Assembly (NCBI GenBank): GCA_951813525.2
Contig: CATOTJ020000002.1
Location: 1,426,001 to 1,490,000 of the forward strand
Reading direction: 5' to 3'
Length of the DNA stretch: 64,000 nucleotides
From: Thermohalobaculum sp951813525
GTDB lineage: Bacteria; Pseudomonadota; Alphaproteobacteria; Rhodobacterales; Rhodobacteraceae
Part shown: positions 16,907-25,679 of the stretch, piece by piece
How positions within the stretch are numbered: the stretch's first letter is position 1
Layout of the letters: each line of letters starts with the position of its first letter
The notes under the pieces: model-generated
What the model saw: the letters and a program-made list of their open reading frames with translations, nothing else
What the model was told of the DNA's origin: nothing
Databases searched by the model: none
Made by a program: the position numbers and the translations under genes

Positions 16907-17937
16907 CAGAGTGTCTCCGTTTGATCCCAAGGCGTCTCGCCCCGGTCGACTTCGGTTTCTGCGGCAGCGGTCAGTGCGGGATAATCTGGGGCCGCAGCCT
17001 GATCGCGGGCGAACGCCGCGGCGCGGCCGCGGGCCAGCGCGGTGAGAACTCGGTTTACCGGCACCGGGATCCCCAGCGCATCAGCCTCGCGCACCAGATG
17101 CCCGTTGATCGCTTCGATTTCGATTGGCCGTCCGGCTTCCATCATTTGCAGCATCGAGGGTTGCGTGAACTTGCGCCAGACATGGGGCCGCAAGGCTGCG
17201 GCCGGGTCCGGGTCGGGCAGATCGATGCCCTTGGCACGGACGACGGCAAGGCATTCGTCGACGACGTCCCAGCGCATCGGCCCAAGACCGGGAATGCGGC
17301 TGACTTCACCCATTCGCAGACCCGTAATGGCGGAAAAGGCGTTGATGCAGCAATTGGTTATGAACTTGGACCAGAGCACGCCGTCGATATTGCCGGTGAT
17401 CCCGGTCGCGATCCCGCCGGCGGTCAGGTTTTGCGCCAGCCAATCGGTGCGTGGATGGGTCCGGCCATCGAATTCGCCGACCGTCAGCGGGTCGAGCTTG
17501 GTGATCCGCGGCTGCCCTGGCGCCGGGCGGTCTGCCGAGGATTTCGAGGATTTCGAGGATCCCATGAACACCCGGTCCGCACCCAATGCCGCGATCAGCA
17601 CATCCGCGTTGCCCAGGCCATTCTGCAACGAGACCGCAGAGCCGTCCGGTTTCAGGACATGGGCCGCGGTCTTTGCCGCAGCGTCCCGTTCGTAGGTCGG
17701 CGTCATCACAATCGCCAGATCGGCCCACCCAGCTGCGTCTGGTTGCGTAGCCGCGGACACCCTTAAAGGTGCCTCGTCCGCCAGGTTCAGAACCTTCAGG
17801 CCATCGCGGTTGATCGCGGCAACATGCTGGGCGTCGGTGTCGATAATGGTCACGTTCGCACCAGCGCGCAGCAAAGCGCCTGCCATCGAACCACCGAGCG
17901 CGCCGGCGCCGATCATCGCAACTTGGGGATCTTTCAC
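16906..17937 (-). CDS. Ketopantoate reductase-like 2-oxoacid reductase (GTG start)
   Basis: This 343-residue enzyme has an N-terminal NAD(P) site (GAGALGG, 10-16) and the ketopantoate reductase C-terminal domain, with the catalytic-type lysine in WSKFITNCCINAFSAITG (K191). I choose the GTG at 17937 because GGAGGG lies just upstream. Coupling to an RraA-family aldolase argues for a catabolic 2-oxoacid or hydroxyacid substrate rather than pantothenate synthesis. An in-frame 9-bp repeat at 17537-17560 writes S-S-K twice at residues 127-134. Confidence 0.8.
   Translation of the reverse strand: MKDPQVAMIGAGALGGSMAGALLRAGANVTIIDTDAQHVAAINRDGLKVLNLADEAPLRVSAATQPDAAGWADLAIVMTPTYERDAAAKTAAHVLKPDGSAVSLQNGLGNADVLIAALGADRVFMGSSKSSKSSADRPAPGQPRITKLDPLTVGEFDGRTHPRTDWLAQNLTAGGIATGITGNIDGVLWSKFITNCCINAFSAITGLRMGEVSRIPGLGPMRWDVVDECLAVVRAKGIDLPDPDPAAALRPHVWRKFTQPSMLQMMEAGRPIEIEAINGHLVREADALGIPVPVNRVLTALARGRAAAFARDQAAAPDYPALTAAAETEVDRGETPWDQTETL
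17537..17560. repeat. In-frame 9-bp tandem repeat in the reductase gene
   Basis: GAGGATTTC occurs twice in tandem, followed by the partial copy GAGGAT. On the coding (minus) strand it gives the reiterated Ser-Ser-Lys at residues 127-134. Copy changes would insert or delete three residues without shifting the frame. Confidence 0.85.
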
Positions 17938-18003
17938 CGCTTTCCCTCCGCCCGGCTTTCTGATTTGGTCCCGGCGTAACCCCAACCCGAGCGGGAGGAA
18001 AGC

Positions 18004-18696
18004 GTGAGTACCACCGAGACCCAACCGATCATCACCGTGAAAAAGACCTGGGACCGTCCGTCCGCGGATCTGGTGGACCAGTTCCGCGATGCGCCGTCGG
18101 GCAATGTATCGGACGCCGCAGGCCGTGGCGGATCGCTGGCGCCAGAGATCAAACCGGTCACGCCCGCCTTCCGGTTTTGCGGCACGGCACTGACGATCGA
18201 TGCCGGACGCCATGACAACCTGGCGTTCTGGGCGGCCTTGGACAGCGTTCAGCCGGGCGATGTCATGATGGTGGCCACCCATGGCCACCGGGATTGCGCG
18301 GTAATCGGCGATCTGATTGTTTCCTTTGCGCGCAACCGCGGCGCCATTGCGGTCGTGACCGATGGCATGATCCGTGACGTCGAAGCCTTGGAAGAGGTCG
18401 GTCTGCCCGTCTTTGCGGCGGGCGTGCGCCCGTCCGGGCCGGACAAGAAGGGCCCGGGATCGGTCGGATTGCCGGTTTGGGTCGGCGGCCAGCGGGTCGA
18501 GCCCGGCGACGTGGTGGTGGGCGATCGCGATGGGGTTGTCGTGGTCCCGCAAGGAATGCTGAAAGCAGCCGCCGTCAATCTGGACGCAATTACCGCCAAG
18601 GAGGCGGGCATGGAAGAGGATGGCAAGGCCGGGAAGCCGTCGCCAAGGAATATTGATCTTTTCCTGGGCGGGGTTCACATCGAATATGTCGATTGA
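18004..18696 (+). CDS. RraA-family protein (second paralogue, GTG start)
   Basis: The 230-residue product starts at GTG 18004, behind GGGAGGAAAGC. It carries TDGMIRDVEA (R124, D125) and GDVVVGDRDGVVVVP (168-182). After R-D it has V-E-A, so the acidic residue present at this position in the other RraA protein is missing and the pattern is like E. coli RraA. It may have a different reaction (decarboxylase, aldolase on another substrate) or a regulatory role. It is divergent from the reductase/RraA pair across 66 bp and probably cotranscribed with the crotonase. Confidence 0.8.
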   Translation: MSTTETQPIITVKKTWDRPSADLVDQFRDAPSGNVSDAAGRGGSLAPEIKPVTPAFRFCGTALTIDAGRHDNLAFWAALDSVQPGDVMMVATHGHRDCAVIGDLIVSFARNRGAIAVVTDGMIRDVEALEEVGLPVFAAGVRPSGPDKKGPGSVGLPVWVGGQRVEPGDVVVGDRDGVVVVPQGMLKAAAVNLDAITAKEAGMEEDGKAGKPSPRNIDLFLGGVHIEYVD

Positions 18697-18747
18697 ACGG
18701 GCAGTTCACTGAAATGGCGCCCAATCTGAACGTTGAACGAGGATAAA

Positions 18748-19584
18748 ATGGAACTGCCTGCAAGCGCATTCTTCGAAGTCGAACGCCACGGCGCGGTCGC
18801 GGAACTGGCAATGAACCGGCCGGACAAGGCGAACGGGATGAACCCCGATTTTTGGAACGATCTGCCACGGATGATCGATGCGCTGGATGGCGATACATCC
18901 GTGCGCGCCGTCGTACTGACCGGCCGCGGAAAGCACTTTACCGGCGGGATGGATCTGGCCAGTTTTCAGGGCATCATGGGGGTTATGCAGGCCGAGCCCG
19001 GGCGGGCCGCATTTGCGTTTCGCCGCGAGATTCTGCGTTTGCAGGCGTCGTTGAGTTCGCTGGAGCAAACCCGCCTGCCGGTGATCGCGGCGATCCAGGG
19101 TGCGTGCATCGGCGGCGGGATCGACATGATCACCGCCTGCGATGTCCGTCTGGCCAGTGCCGATGCGTCCTTTTCAATCGAAGAGATCAATATCGGCATG
19201 GCCGCGGATGTGGGCACATTGCAACGACTGCCAAAGCTGATCGCGCCGGGGATCGCGGCCGAACTGGCCCTGACAGGACGGCGGTTTTCAGCGGAAGAGG
19301 CGGCAGGCTGGGGCCTGATCAATTCGGTTCATGCCGACGGCGCAGCCGTGCGGCTGGCCGCGTTGGAGATGGCGGCGGGGATCGCGGCGAAGTCGCCCCT
19401 GGCGATCGCCGGGATAAAACAGTCGCTGACCTATGGCCGCGACCACCGGGTGGCGGACGGATTGGACCAGATTGCCACCTGGAACGGCGGTATGCTGCGG
19501 CCCGAAGACCTGATGGGAGCCTTGCAGGCGCGGATGCAAAAGAAGGAGGCCGATTTTGCCGATCTTCTGGTCAACATGGGCTGA
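18748..19584 (+). CDS. Crotonase, delta3,5-delta2,4-dienoyl-CoA isomerase-like
   Basis: This 278-residue crotonase starts at 18748 after GAGGATAAA. It has oxyanion-hole segments GKHFTGGMD and GACIGGGIDM. The segment EEINIGMAADVGTLQRLPK matches eukaryotic ECH1 closely, and the three acidic residues used by ECH1 correspond to D126, E146 and D154 here. The C-terminal YGRDHRVADGL...ATWNGGML also resembles ECH1. The expected reaction is a 3,5- to 2,4-dienoyl-CoA shift in oxidation of unsaturated acyl chains. It is 51 bp after the RraA gene. Confidence 0.82.
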   Translation: MELPASAFFEVERHGAVAELAMNRPDKANGMNPDFWNDLPRMIDALDGDTSVRAVVLTGRGKHFTGGMDLASFQGIMGVMQAEPGRAAFAFRREILRLQASLSSLEQTRLPVIAAIQGACIGGGIDMITACDVRLASADASFSIEEINIGMAADVGTLQRLPKLIAPGIAAELALTGRRFSAEEAAGWGLINSVHADGAAVRLAALEMAAGIAAKSPLAIAGIKQSLTYGRDHRVADGLDQIATWNGGMLRPEDLMGALQARMQKKEADFADLLVNMG

Positions 19585-19590
19585 CCGGCG

Positions 19591-19761
19591 ATGACCTGGC
19601 GCTTGGTTTTTCTGCTGGCGTCGGCGGCCTATTTCATCTTTTCGGTCGTCTATCTGGTCAATTACGGCCTGGACCGGCCGCGCCAGGCGATCTGGGTCGG
19701 GCTGATCGGCATGGTTGTCATGGCCGTCGGTCTGATGTTTGTAACGCGAAAGAAGAAGTAG
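19591..19761 (+). CDS. Small two-helix membrane protein
   Basis: A 56-codon gene starts six bases after the crotonase stop. It encodes two hydrophobic helices (LVFLLASAAYFIFSVVYLV and IWVGLIGMVVMAVGLMFV) and a basic C-terminus (TRKKK). Close spacing suggests cotranscription with the crotonase. I do not recognise a family and assign no function. Confidence 0.6.
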   Translation: MTWRLVFLLASAAYFIFSVVYLVNYGLDRPRQAIWVGLIGMVVMAVGLMFVTRKKK

Positions 19762-19797
19762 CGGCGTTCGGGGGGTTAGGGACCGAGGATCAGAACC

Positions 19798-21177
19798 CTA
19801 CACGCCGCCCGTGATCAGCCAGTATCCAACCACAAGCGCCGCGATCGTCAGGCCGGTGTATATGCCGTTCCAACGATAGGTCAGCTTTGCGCCGGAATGC
19901 CCGGTGACGCGGCTGAGCATGATCACGCCGGACGCGAATGGAGAGATGGTCGTCGAGACTGCCCAACCCGTTGCAACGGCCAGTGCGGTTTGGGTCGGTG
20001 TTGCCGGTAAGCTGGGCAGCGACCCCAGAACCGCTCCGAAAAAAACCGCCATCATGATGGGCGAAAGGGCAAATTGGCTGAGCAATGTGACCGCCAGCGT
20101 CGTGCCAAGCATAAAAAGCCAGGCAGGAAGCGCGTCGATGCCCAGCCAGTCCGCCAGCGCCTGGGCCGGCAGCAACTGCGCCCCGGCGATGCCAATAAAG
20201 CCCGACCCGGCCAGCGTCACGCACATCGGCGCCGAGGCAGGCAGACCGATGCCGAGGATTTCTGACAGCCGCGCGGGAATGCTCGCCCGTTGCACCGCCA
20301 GCCACAGTCCTGTCAAAACAGGGGCAGCAACCATTAAACTGGCGGGCACGCCCTGCCCGGTCGTCGCCATGATGCCGCCAGCCAGCGCGGCCAGTGCCAC
20401 GCAGACCGCCAAAAACCGCCACAGCGCTTGTGTCGGCAAGGGCAGGCGTTTGACCGGCGGCAGGCCCAGCGCGGCGGCATTCTGATGGCGAAAGGTCCAA
20501 CGGTCTTCGGCCCAGCCGATCACCATCATCGTACAGGACAGCACAAAGCCGATTGCGATCCAGGCGACCCGGTCGACACCAGGGATCAACCCCATCAGTG
20601 CCAGCGGCGCAATGGCCGTTGGCGACCAGACCACTGACCAGGCGAAGCCGCGCAGATGGGCATTCAACTGACGCCGTTCGCGCACCGGGGTCAGTGCATC
20701 GTCAGGCGCTGCCTGGGCGGCGCGGCGGATCAGCGGCGCAAGCAATGTCACGGTCGAGATATTGAAGACGACCGCCATGCCCATCGTTCCGCCGAACAGG
20801 CCGAAGAACCGCCTGCCGCCCGGCTGCCGGGCGAGGTAGGTGCCAAGGCTTTCAACCGACTGCGAGGACATTGCCGCCTCTTGTATCAGCGAGACCAGAA
20901 GAACGAACGCCATCAGGAAAACGGCCTGATCCATGGCTGCCCGGGCGGCTTGCCAGGGCGCGTCGTGCAATTGCCAAAGCAGAACGCCGAGAACAGCCGA
21001 GACGGTCACCAGATAGGCTTCGCGCAGGCCGAGCCGGGGCGCGGCAAACACGATTGCGGTGCCCATGGCCAGGTGCGCACCAGCCCGCGCCCAGTCTGCA
21101 CCGATGAAGAGGTGCAGGATTTCAAAGACCATCACCGCCACCAGCGCTGCGACGAGCGGAAGCGGGGCATCACGCAT
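19798..21177 (-). CDS. Multipass membrane permease, probably ion-transporter (arsenite/dicarboxylate-like) superfamily
   Basis: The 459-residue protein has about 11-12 predicted transmembrane segments. Two halves each contain a polar, small-residue-rich break (FGGTMGMAVVFNISTVTLLA near 127-146 and VSTTISPFASGVIMLSRV near 410-427). This is reminiscent of the inverted-repeat hairpins of IT-superfamily carriers. It may import or export an organic anion linked to the surrounding catabolic genes. The family call is by pattern only. It is convergent with the small membrane protein gene. Confidence 0.55.
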   Translation of the reverse strand: MRDAPLPLVAALVAVMVFEILHLFIGADWARAGAHLAMGTAIVFAAPRLGLREAYLVTVSAVLGVLLWQLHDAPWQAARAAMDQAVFLMAFVLLVSLIQEAAMSSQSVESLGTYLARQPGGRRFFGLFGGTMGMAVVFNISTVTLLAPLIRRAAQAAPDDALTPVRERRQLNAHLRGFAWSVVWSPTAIAPLALMGLIPGVDRVAWIAIGFVLSCTMMVIGWAEDRWTFRHQNAAALGLPPVKRLPLPTQALWRFLAVCVALAALAGGIMATTGQGVPASLMVAAPVLTGLWLAVQRASIPARLSEILGIGLPASAPMCVTLAGSGFIGIAGAQLLPAQALADWLGIDALPAWLFMLGTTLAVTLLSQFALSPIMMAVFFGAVLGSLPSLPATPTQTALAVATGWAVSTTISPFASGVIMLSRVTGHSGAKLTYRWNGIYTGLTIAALVVGYWLITGGV

Positions 21178-21320
21178 CCGATTTCTCCGGCACGGGTTTC
21201 AGGTGCATTCCTCTGGCAATTGCGCACGCGGCGCGGCTGGGCATAGTGGGCGCGCTGGAGACACCCTGCCCGAGCAAGAGCATGGGACCCCGGACCAATC
21301 AAGCGCGAAGGGAGGCGCCG

Positions 21321-22280
21321 ATGCCCCGTATCACTGTTCTGGGAGCCCATCACCCGGATGCCATGGCGTTGCTGTCAGCACGGCCGGATTTCGATGTCAA
21401 CGTGGTGGAGGAGGCCCTGGCCTCGCGCGAGGAAATTCTGGCCGCCGTCAAGGGAACCGACGCGATAGCCGTGCGCGTCCAGAAAATCGATGCACCGCTG
21501 TTGGAGACTTGCCCCGATGTGCGCATCGTCAGCCGTCACGGCGTCGGATGCGACAGCGTCGATGTCGGCTGGATGACCGAACGGGGCCGGCCCGTCGCAA
21601 TTGCTGCAGGCGGGAACGACCGGTCGGTGGCGGAACATACGCTGGGTATGATGATTTCGCTGGCACGCGATTTCGACCGGCTGACGACGGCAACGCGCGA
21701 CAGCGATTGGGAAGTTCGCAAAACGTTGCAGTCCTATGACCTGGACGAACGCACCTTGTTGATCATCGGGCATGGCCGGATCGGTTCGCGTGTGGCCGAA
21801 CTGGCCAAAGTGTTCGGGATGCGGGTGTTGGTCAGCGATCCCTATATCAACGTGCCCGAAGGGGTCGAGGCGGTGAGCCTGGAACAAGGTTTGCGCGAGG
21901 CAGATATCGTGACCGTGCACTGCCCGAAGACACCGGAAACGGTGGATCTGATCGGCACTGACCAGTTTGCCAAGATGCGCCCCGGCGCGATCCTGATCAA
22001 CTGCGCGCGCGGCGGTATCGTGAACGAGCCGGCCTGTGCAGAGGCGCTGCATTCGGGCCATTTGCGGGCCTATGGCTGTGATGTGTTTTCCGAGGAACCG
22101 GCGGGGCCGGACAATCCGATCCTGACGGCACCGAACACGATCCTGACCCCGCATTCGGCGGCCTGGTCGCCGCAGGGAATGCGGCGCATGGGCATGCTGG
22201 GCATTCAAAATGTGATCGACTGTTTCGACGGGCGCCTGAAGCCGGAGATGGTCTTTAATCGTAAGGAGCTGGGACTGTGA
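21321..22280 (+). CDS. D-2-hydroxyacid dehydrogenase (NAD-dependent)
   Basis: This 319-residue enzyme starts at 21321 behind GGGAGG. The Rossmann motif GHGRIG lies at 150-155. The catalytic triad of the family is visible as R230 (CARGGIVN), E259 (FSEEP) and H278 (TPHSA). It reduces 2-oxoacids or oxidises D-2-hydroxyacids such as glycerate or phosphoglycerate; specificity is not evident. The TGA stop overlaps the GTG start of the next gene, so the two dehydrogenases are coupled. Confidence 0.9.
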   Translation: MPRITVLGAHHPDAMALLSARPDFDVNVVEEALASREEILAAVKGTDAIAVRVQKIDAPLLETCPDVRIVSRHGVGCDSVDVGWMTERGRPVAIAAGGNDRSVAEHTLGMMISLARDFDRLTTATRDSDWEVRKTLQSYDLDERTLLIIGHGRIGSRVAELAKVFGMRVLVSDPYINVPEGVEAVSLEQGLREADIVTVHCPKTPETVDLIGTDQFAKMRPGAILINCARGGIVNEPACAEALHSGHLRAYGCDVFSEEPAGPDNPILTAPNTILTPHSAAWSPQGMRRMGMLGIQNVIDCFDGRLKPEMVFNRKELGL

Positions 22281-23371
22281 ACGAGGTCAAATTGGACGCC
22301 ACTGGCCTTGCCGGGGCGTTGACGCGGGTCTTTGTCGCCGCGGGCGGAACCGAGCCGGAAGCCCGGGTCATCGCCGTCAATCTTGTCGAAGCGAACCTGC
22401 GCGGCCATGACAGCCACGGGGTTGTGCGCACGCAGCGATATTGCACCTGGGTCCGCGAAGAGAAGGTCTTTTTCGGCCGATCGCTGTCCAAGGTGATCGA
22501 CGGCGGCGCGTTTGTGCTGTTGGACGGCAATCTGGGATTTGGTCAGACGCTGGGGATCGAGGCTGTCGAAGTCGGCATCGAGAAAGCGCGCGAGCACGGC
22601 GTTTCCGTTGTCGGGTTCCGCAATATCGGACATCTGGGCCGGATCGGCGAATGGGCCGAACGGGCAATCGCCAAAGGGATGGTTTCGGTACATTTCGTCA
22701 ACGCCCACCAGTCGATGCTGGTTGCGCCTTTCGGCGGGTCCGAGCGGCGGATGTCGACGAACCCGGTCTGCATCGGTGTGCCATGCGAAAGTGAGGACTT
22801 TGTCCTGGACTTTGCCACCGCGACGGTTGCCGAGGGTAAGGTTCTGGTCGCGAAACGCGGTGGCAAACCGGTTCCGCACGGCGCGTTGGTCGATGGCAAC
22901 GGCAATCTGACCGACGATCCCGATGCGCTCTATGGCCCGACACCGCCCGGCGCCCTGCCCGACGCACGCAAAGGACCCGGCGCTTTGACCGCAATGGGCC
23001 TGCACAAGGGGTCCGGACTGTCGCTGGCCTGCGAGTTGCTGGCCGGTGCCCTGACCGGGTCAGGCACCTGCGCGCCCGGGACCGATTTTCACAACGGGAT
23101 GTTGTCGATCTATCTGGATCCGGCGCGGCTGGATGACGGGCATGGCTGGGCGGGAGCGGTCCGCGATTATGTCGACTTTGTGCGCGCGAGCCGCCCAGCA
23201 GACCCGGATCAACCGGTCCTGGTTCCGGGCGATCCGGAACGCGCGCGCGCGGCAGACCGGCGCGCGAACGGCCTGCCGCTGCCGGGTGAAGCCTGGGACT
23301 CGATCCTGGCGGCCGGGGTCGAATTGGGCCTGGATCGCGACGAGTTGTCCAGGATGGCTTTGATTGGTTGA
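22277..23371 (+). CDS. Ldh-family malate/lactate/sulfolactate dehydrogenase-like protein (GTG start)
   Basis: The 364-residue protein belongs to the same family as the gene at 15074 but is clearly different in sequence. The catalytic segment GHDSHGVVRTQRY contains H47. The segments STNPVCIGVP, DFATATVAEGKVLVAKRGGK and GLHKGSGLSLACELLAGAL are typical. Substrates in this branch include malate, (R)-sulfolactate and ureidoglycolate. The GTG start overlaps the upstream stop by four bases. Confidence 0.85.
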   Translation: MNEVKLDATGLAGALTRVFVAAGGTEPEARVIAVNLVEANLRGHDSHGVVRTQRYCTWVREEKVFFGRSLSKVIDGGAFVLLDGNLGFGQTLGIEAVEVGIEKAREHGVSVVGFRNIGHLGRIGEWAERAIAKGMVSVHFVNAHQSMLVAPFGGSERRMSTNPVCIGVPCESEDFVLDFATATVAEGKVLVAKRGGKPVPHGALVDGNGNLTDDPDALYGPTPPGALPDARKGPGALTAMGLHKGSGLSLACELLAGALTGSGTCAPGTDFHNGMLSIYLDPARLDDGHGWAGAVRDYVDFVRASRPADPDQPVLVPGDPERARAADRRANGLPLPGEAWDSILAAGVELGLDRDELSRMALIG

Positions 23372-23402
23372 CCGCCCTGCGGGGCCGGATGAGGTGCCAA
23401 GA

Positions 23403-24035
23403 ATGTATAAACTGATCAGCGCAAGCCCAAGCCCCTATGCCCGGAAGGTGCGCATCTGCCCGATCGAGAAGACTGTGCCATTCGAGTTGGTGACCGAGGT
23501 CCCGTGGAATGCCGACACCACAACGCCGGACCATAATCCGTTGGAGAAAGTGCCGGTTCTGGTCCTGCCGGAGGGCGGCGCAGTTTATGAATCGCGCTTG
23601 ATTTGCGAGTGGATCGGCGTTCACCACCCAACGCCTGCGCTGGAGCCCGACGATCCGGTCGCCCGTTTGTTGGTGCGCCGGTTCGAGGCCCTTTGCGATG
23701 GCATCTGCGATGCGCTGGTTCTGATGTTCTTCGAGAATGCGCGCGGCGACAGCCGCAGTAAGAGCTGGTTCGACCGTCAATTGCGCAAGGTCGATGGCGG
23801 AATTGCCGCCCTGGACCGGATGGTGGCAGGCGAGGATTGGGCCTGGGGAGATCGCTTCTCGATGGCAGATATATCAACCGGGTGCGTGCTGGCCTATCTT
23901 TCCCTGCGCTGGCCGGACCATCCCTGGAGGTCGCGTTATCCAGCGTTGGCAGCGTATTCTGACCGCCTGGAAACACGGGAAAGCTTTGCTGCGACCCGGC
24001 CTGCGCCGCAGACCATATCAGCGGCGGTCGTCTGA
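23403..24035 (+). CDS. Glutathione S-transferase family protein
   Basis: This 210-residue protein has a thioredoxin-like N-terminal domain (SASPSPYARKVRI, with NPLEKVPVL and the glutathione-binding ESRLICEWI) and an all-helical C-terminal domain (WGDRFSMADIS). It follows the Ldh-family gene by 31 bp and is probably in the same operon. It may process an electrophilic intermediate or be a stress protein. Confidence 0.88.
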   Translation: MYKLISASPSPYARKVRICPIEKTVPFELVTEVPWNADTTTPDHNPLEKVPVLVLPEGGAVYESRLICEWIGVHHPTPALEPDDPVARLLVRRFEALCDGICDALVLMFFENARGDSRSKSWFDRQLRKVDGGIAALDRMVAGEDWAWGDRFSMADISTGCVLAYLSLRWPDHPWRSRYPALAAYSDRLETRESFAATRPAPQTISAAVV

Positions 24036-24080
24036 TATGACAGTCGCTGCTCCGGTTCGGATTTTGATGAGGAGGCCGCG

Positions 24081-25196
24081 ATGACCAAGACAGTCCATAT
24101 CGGATGCGGTGCCGGGTTCATGGGCGACCGGTTCGATGCGTCGCTGGCGATCCTGCGCGACATGGCTGGGCGGGACGGCCCGAAATATCTGATGTTCGAA
24201 GTGCTGGCCGAGCGGACGCTGGCGGTTGCCTTGAACGTGAAGCGGACGGATCCGGCGAAAGGATATTCGCCGTATCTCGATCATTATATCAGGCCCGCGC
24301 TGGCCGTGGCCAAGGCGGGCGGCGTGACTATCGTATCGAATATGGGCGCTGCCAACCCGGAGGGCGCCGCCGCGCGGGTCCTGGAGATCGCTGCCGAGTT
24401 AGGTGTTGATGGCGTAAGGGTCGCCACGGTGACAGGCGACGATCTGCTGGAGCGGATCCCGGCGGGCGAAATCGCCGCGATGCCGACACTGGAGGGGATC
24501 GGCTTTGAAGGCCGCCCGATCATCGCCGCCAACGCCTATCTGGGTGCGCGGCCGGTGGCGGATGCGATCGGGACCGGCGCCGATGTGGTCCTGGTTGGGC
24601 GCACGACCGACAGCGCCTTGGCATTGGGGCCCTTGATCCACGAGTTCGGGTGGGGGCCAGACGAGTTGGACCGTCTGGCACAGGGGGCCGTCGCGGGGCA
24701 TCTGTTGGAATGCGGCGGGCAGGTCACAGGCTGCTATTTCGCCGATCCCGGGTTCAAGGATGTGCCGGATGTGGCCCATGCGGGCTTTCCGATTGCTGAA
24801 TGCCGGGATGACGGCACCTTTATCATCACAAAACCTGCGGGCACCGGCGGGCTGGTCAATCGCCAGACAGTGACGGAACAGCTGCTTTATGAGATGCACG
24901 ACCCGGCGTCCTATCTGGTCCCGGATGTCGTCCTGGACTGCACGGAGCTTGAGGCGACGGAGGAGGCGCTGAACCGGGTTCGTGTCACCGGTGCGCGCGG
25001 CCACCCACCGCCGCCAACCCTGAAGGCGACCGTCAGTGTTGACGGGGGCTGGCTGGGCGAGGCGTTCATGACCTATTCCGGCCCCGCCGCAGGGGGCGGA
25101 TATCGCGGATCGGTGACATCGCAGATCGCCACCGCATCGGTCCTGATCGACCGGGACCGGGTCGAGCCGCATGTTCGGGTCGAGGTCCATCAATGA
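24081..25196 (+). CDS. AtuA-family (DUF1446) protein
   Basis: The 371-residue protein matches the acyclic terpene utilisation AtuA family: IGCGAGFMGDRFDAS, VSNMGAANPEGAA, AYLGARPVADAI and GADVVLVGRTTDSALALG. GAGGAGGC precedes the ATG. The biochemical role of AtuA proteins is unresolved; in Pseudomonas they belong to citronellol/geraniol breakdown. Its stop overlaps the start of the AtuA C-terminal-domain partner (ATGA). No other atu genes, such as geranyl-CoA carboxylase, are in view. Confidence 0.85.
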   Translation: MTKTVHIGCGAGFMGDRFDASLAILRDMAGRDGPKYLMFEVLAERTLAVALNVKRTDPAKGYSPYLDHYIRPALAVAKAGGVTIVSNMGAANPEGAAARVLEIAAELGVDGVRVATVTGDDLLERIPAGEIAAMPTLEGIGFEGRPIIAANAYLGARPVADAIGTGADVVLVGRTTDSALALGPLIHEFGWGPDELDRLAQGAVAGHLLECGGQVTGCYFADPGFKDVPDVAHAGFPIAECRDDGTFIITKPAGTGGLVNRQTVTEQLLYEMHDPASYLVPDVVLDCTELEATEEALNRVRVTGARGHPPPPTLKATVSVDGGWLGEAFMTYSGPAAGGGYRGSVTSQIATASVLIDRDRVEPHVRVEVHQ

Positions 25197-25561
25197 TCCG
25201 CGTCCCGGTCCACGCCATCGCCCATGGCCGTGCGGGCGACAAGGGGGACACATCGAACGTCTCGGTGATCGCTTACCGGCCCGAAGCCTGGCCGCATCTG
25301 CTGACACAGGTGACACCCGAACGCGTCTTGGAATTGTTTGCCCATCAAGGGGCCACGGCCTGCCGCCGATATGAGTTACCGAACCTGCATGCCCTGAACT
25401 TTGTGATCGAGAACGCATTGCAAGGCGGCGTGAACGCGACATTGGGCCTGGACCGGCACGGAAAGACGCTTTCCTATCTGCTGCTTGGCGAGATTATGGT
25501 GGATGTGCCGGTAGAGGTCCTGCCCGAAGGCTCGCCCTATCTCGAGGACCGAAACGGCTGA
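25193..25561 (+). CDS. AtuA C-terminal-type small protein
   Basis: The 122-residue product (HGRAGDKGDTSNVSVIAY at the N-terminus) matches the domain that in many species is fused to the C-terminus of AtuA. Here it is a separate gene, overlapping the end of the AtuA gene by four bases. The two products probably form one functional unit. Confidence 0.82.
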   Translation: MIRVPVHAIAHGRAGDKGDTSNVSVIAYRPEAWPHLLTQVTPERVLELFAHQGATACRRYELPNLHALNFVIENALQGGVNATLGLDRHGKTLSYLLLGEIMVDVPVEVLPEGSPYLEDRNG

Positions 25562-25679
25562 ACAATCGATTGTCCCGGATCGCCTTTGGGTTGCTGTGGC
25601 CGCGACCGGCCCCCAAGGGCACTTGCCCAGCGCGCGATCCGGTGATTACTTCGCCCTAACAACCGCCAAGGAGCGACCC

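Noticed and set aside
19798..21177. Firm assignment of the permease as an arsenite or citrate carrier
   Set aside because: Only a loose resemblance to inverted-repeat carriers is visible; substrate-defining motifs are absent.
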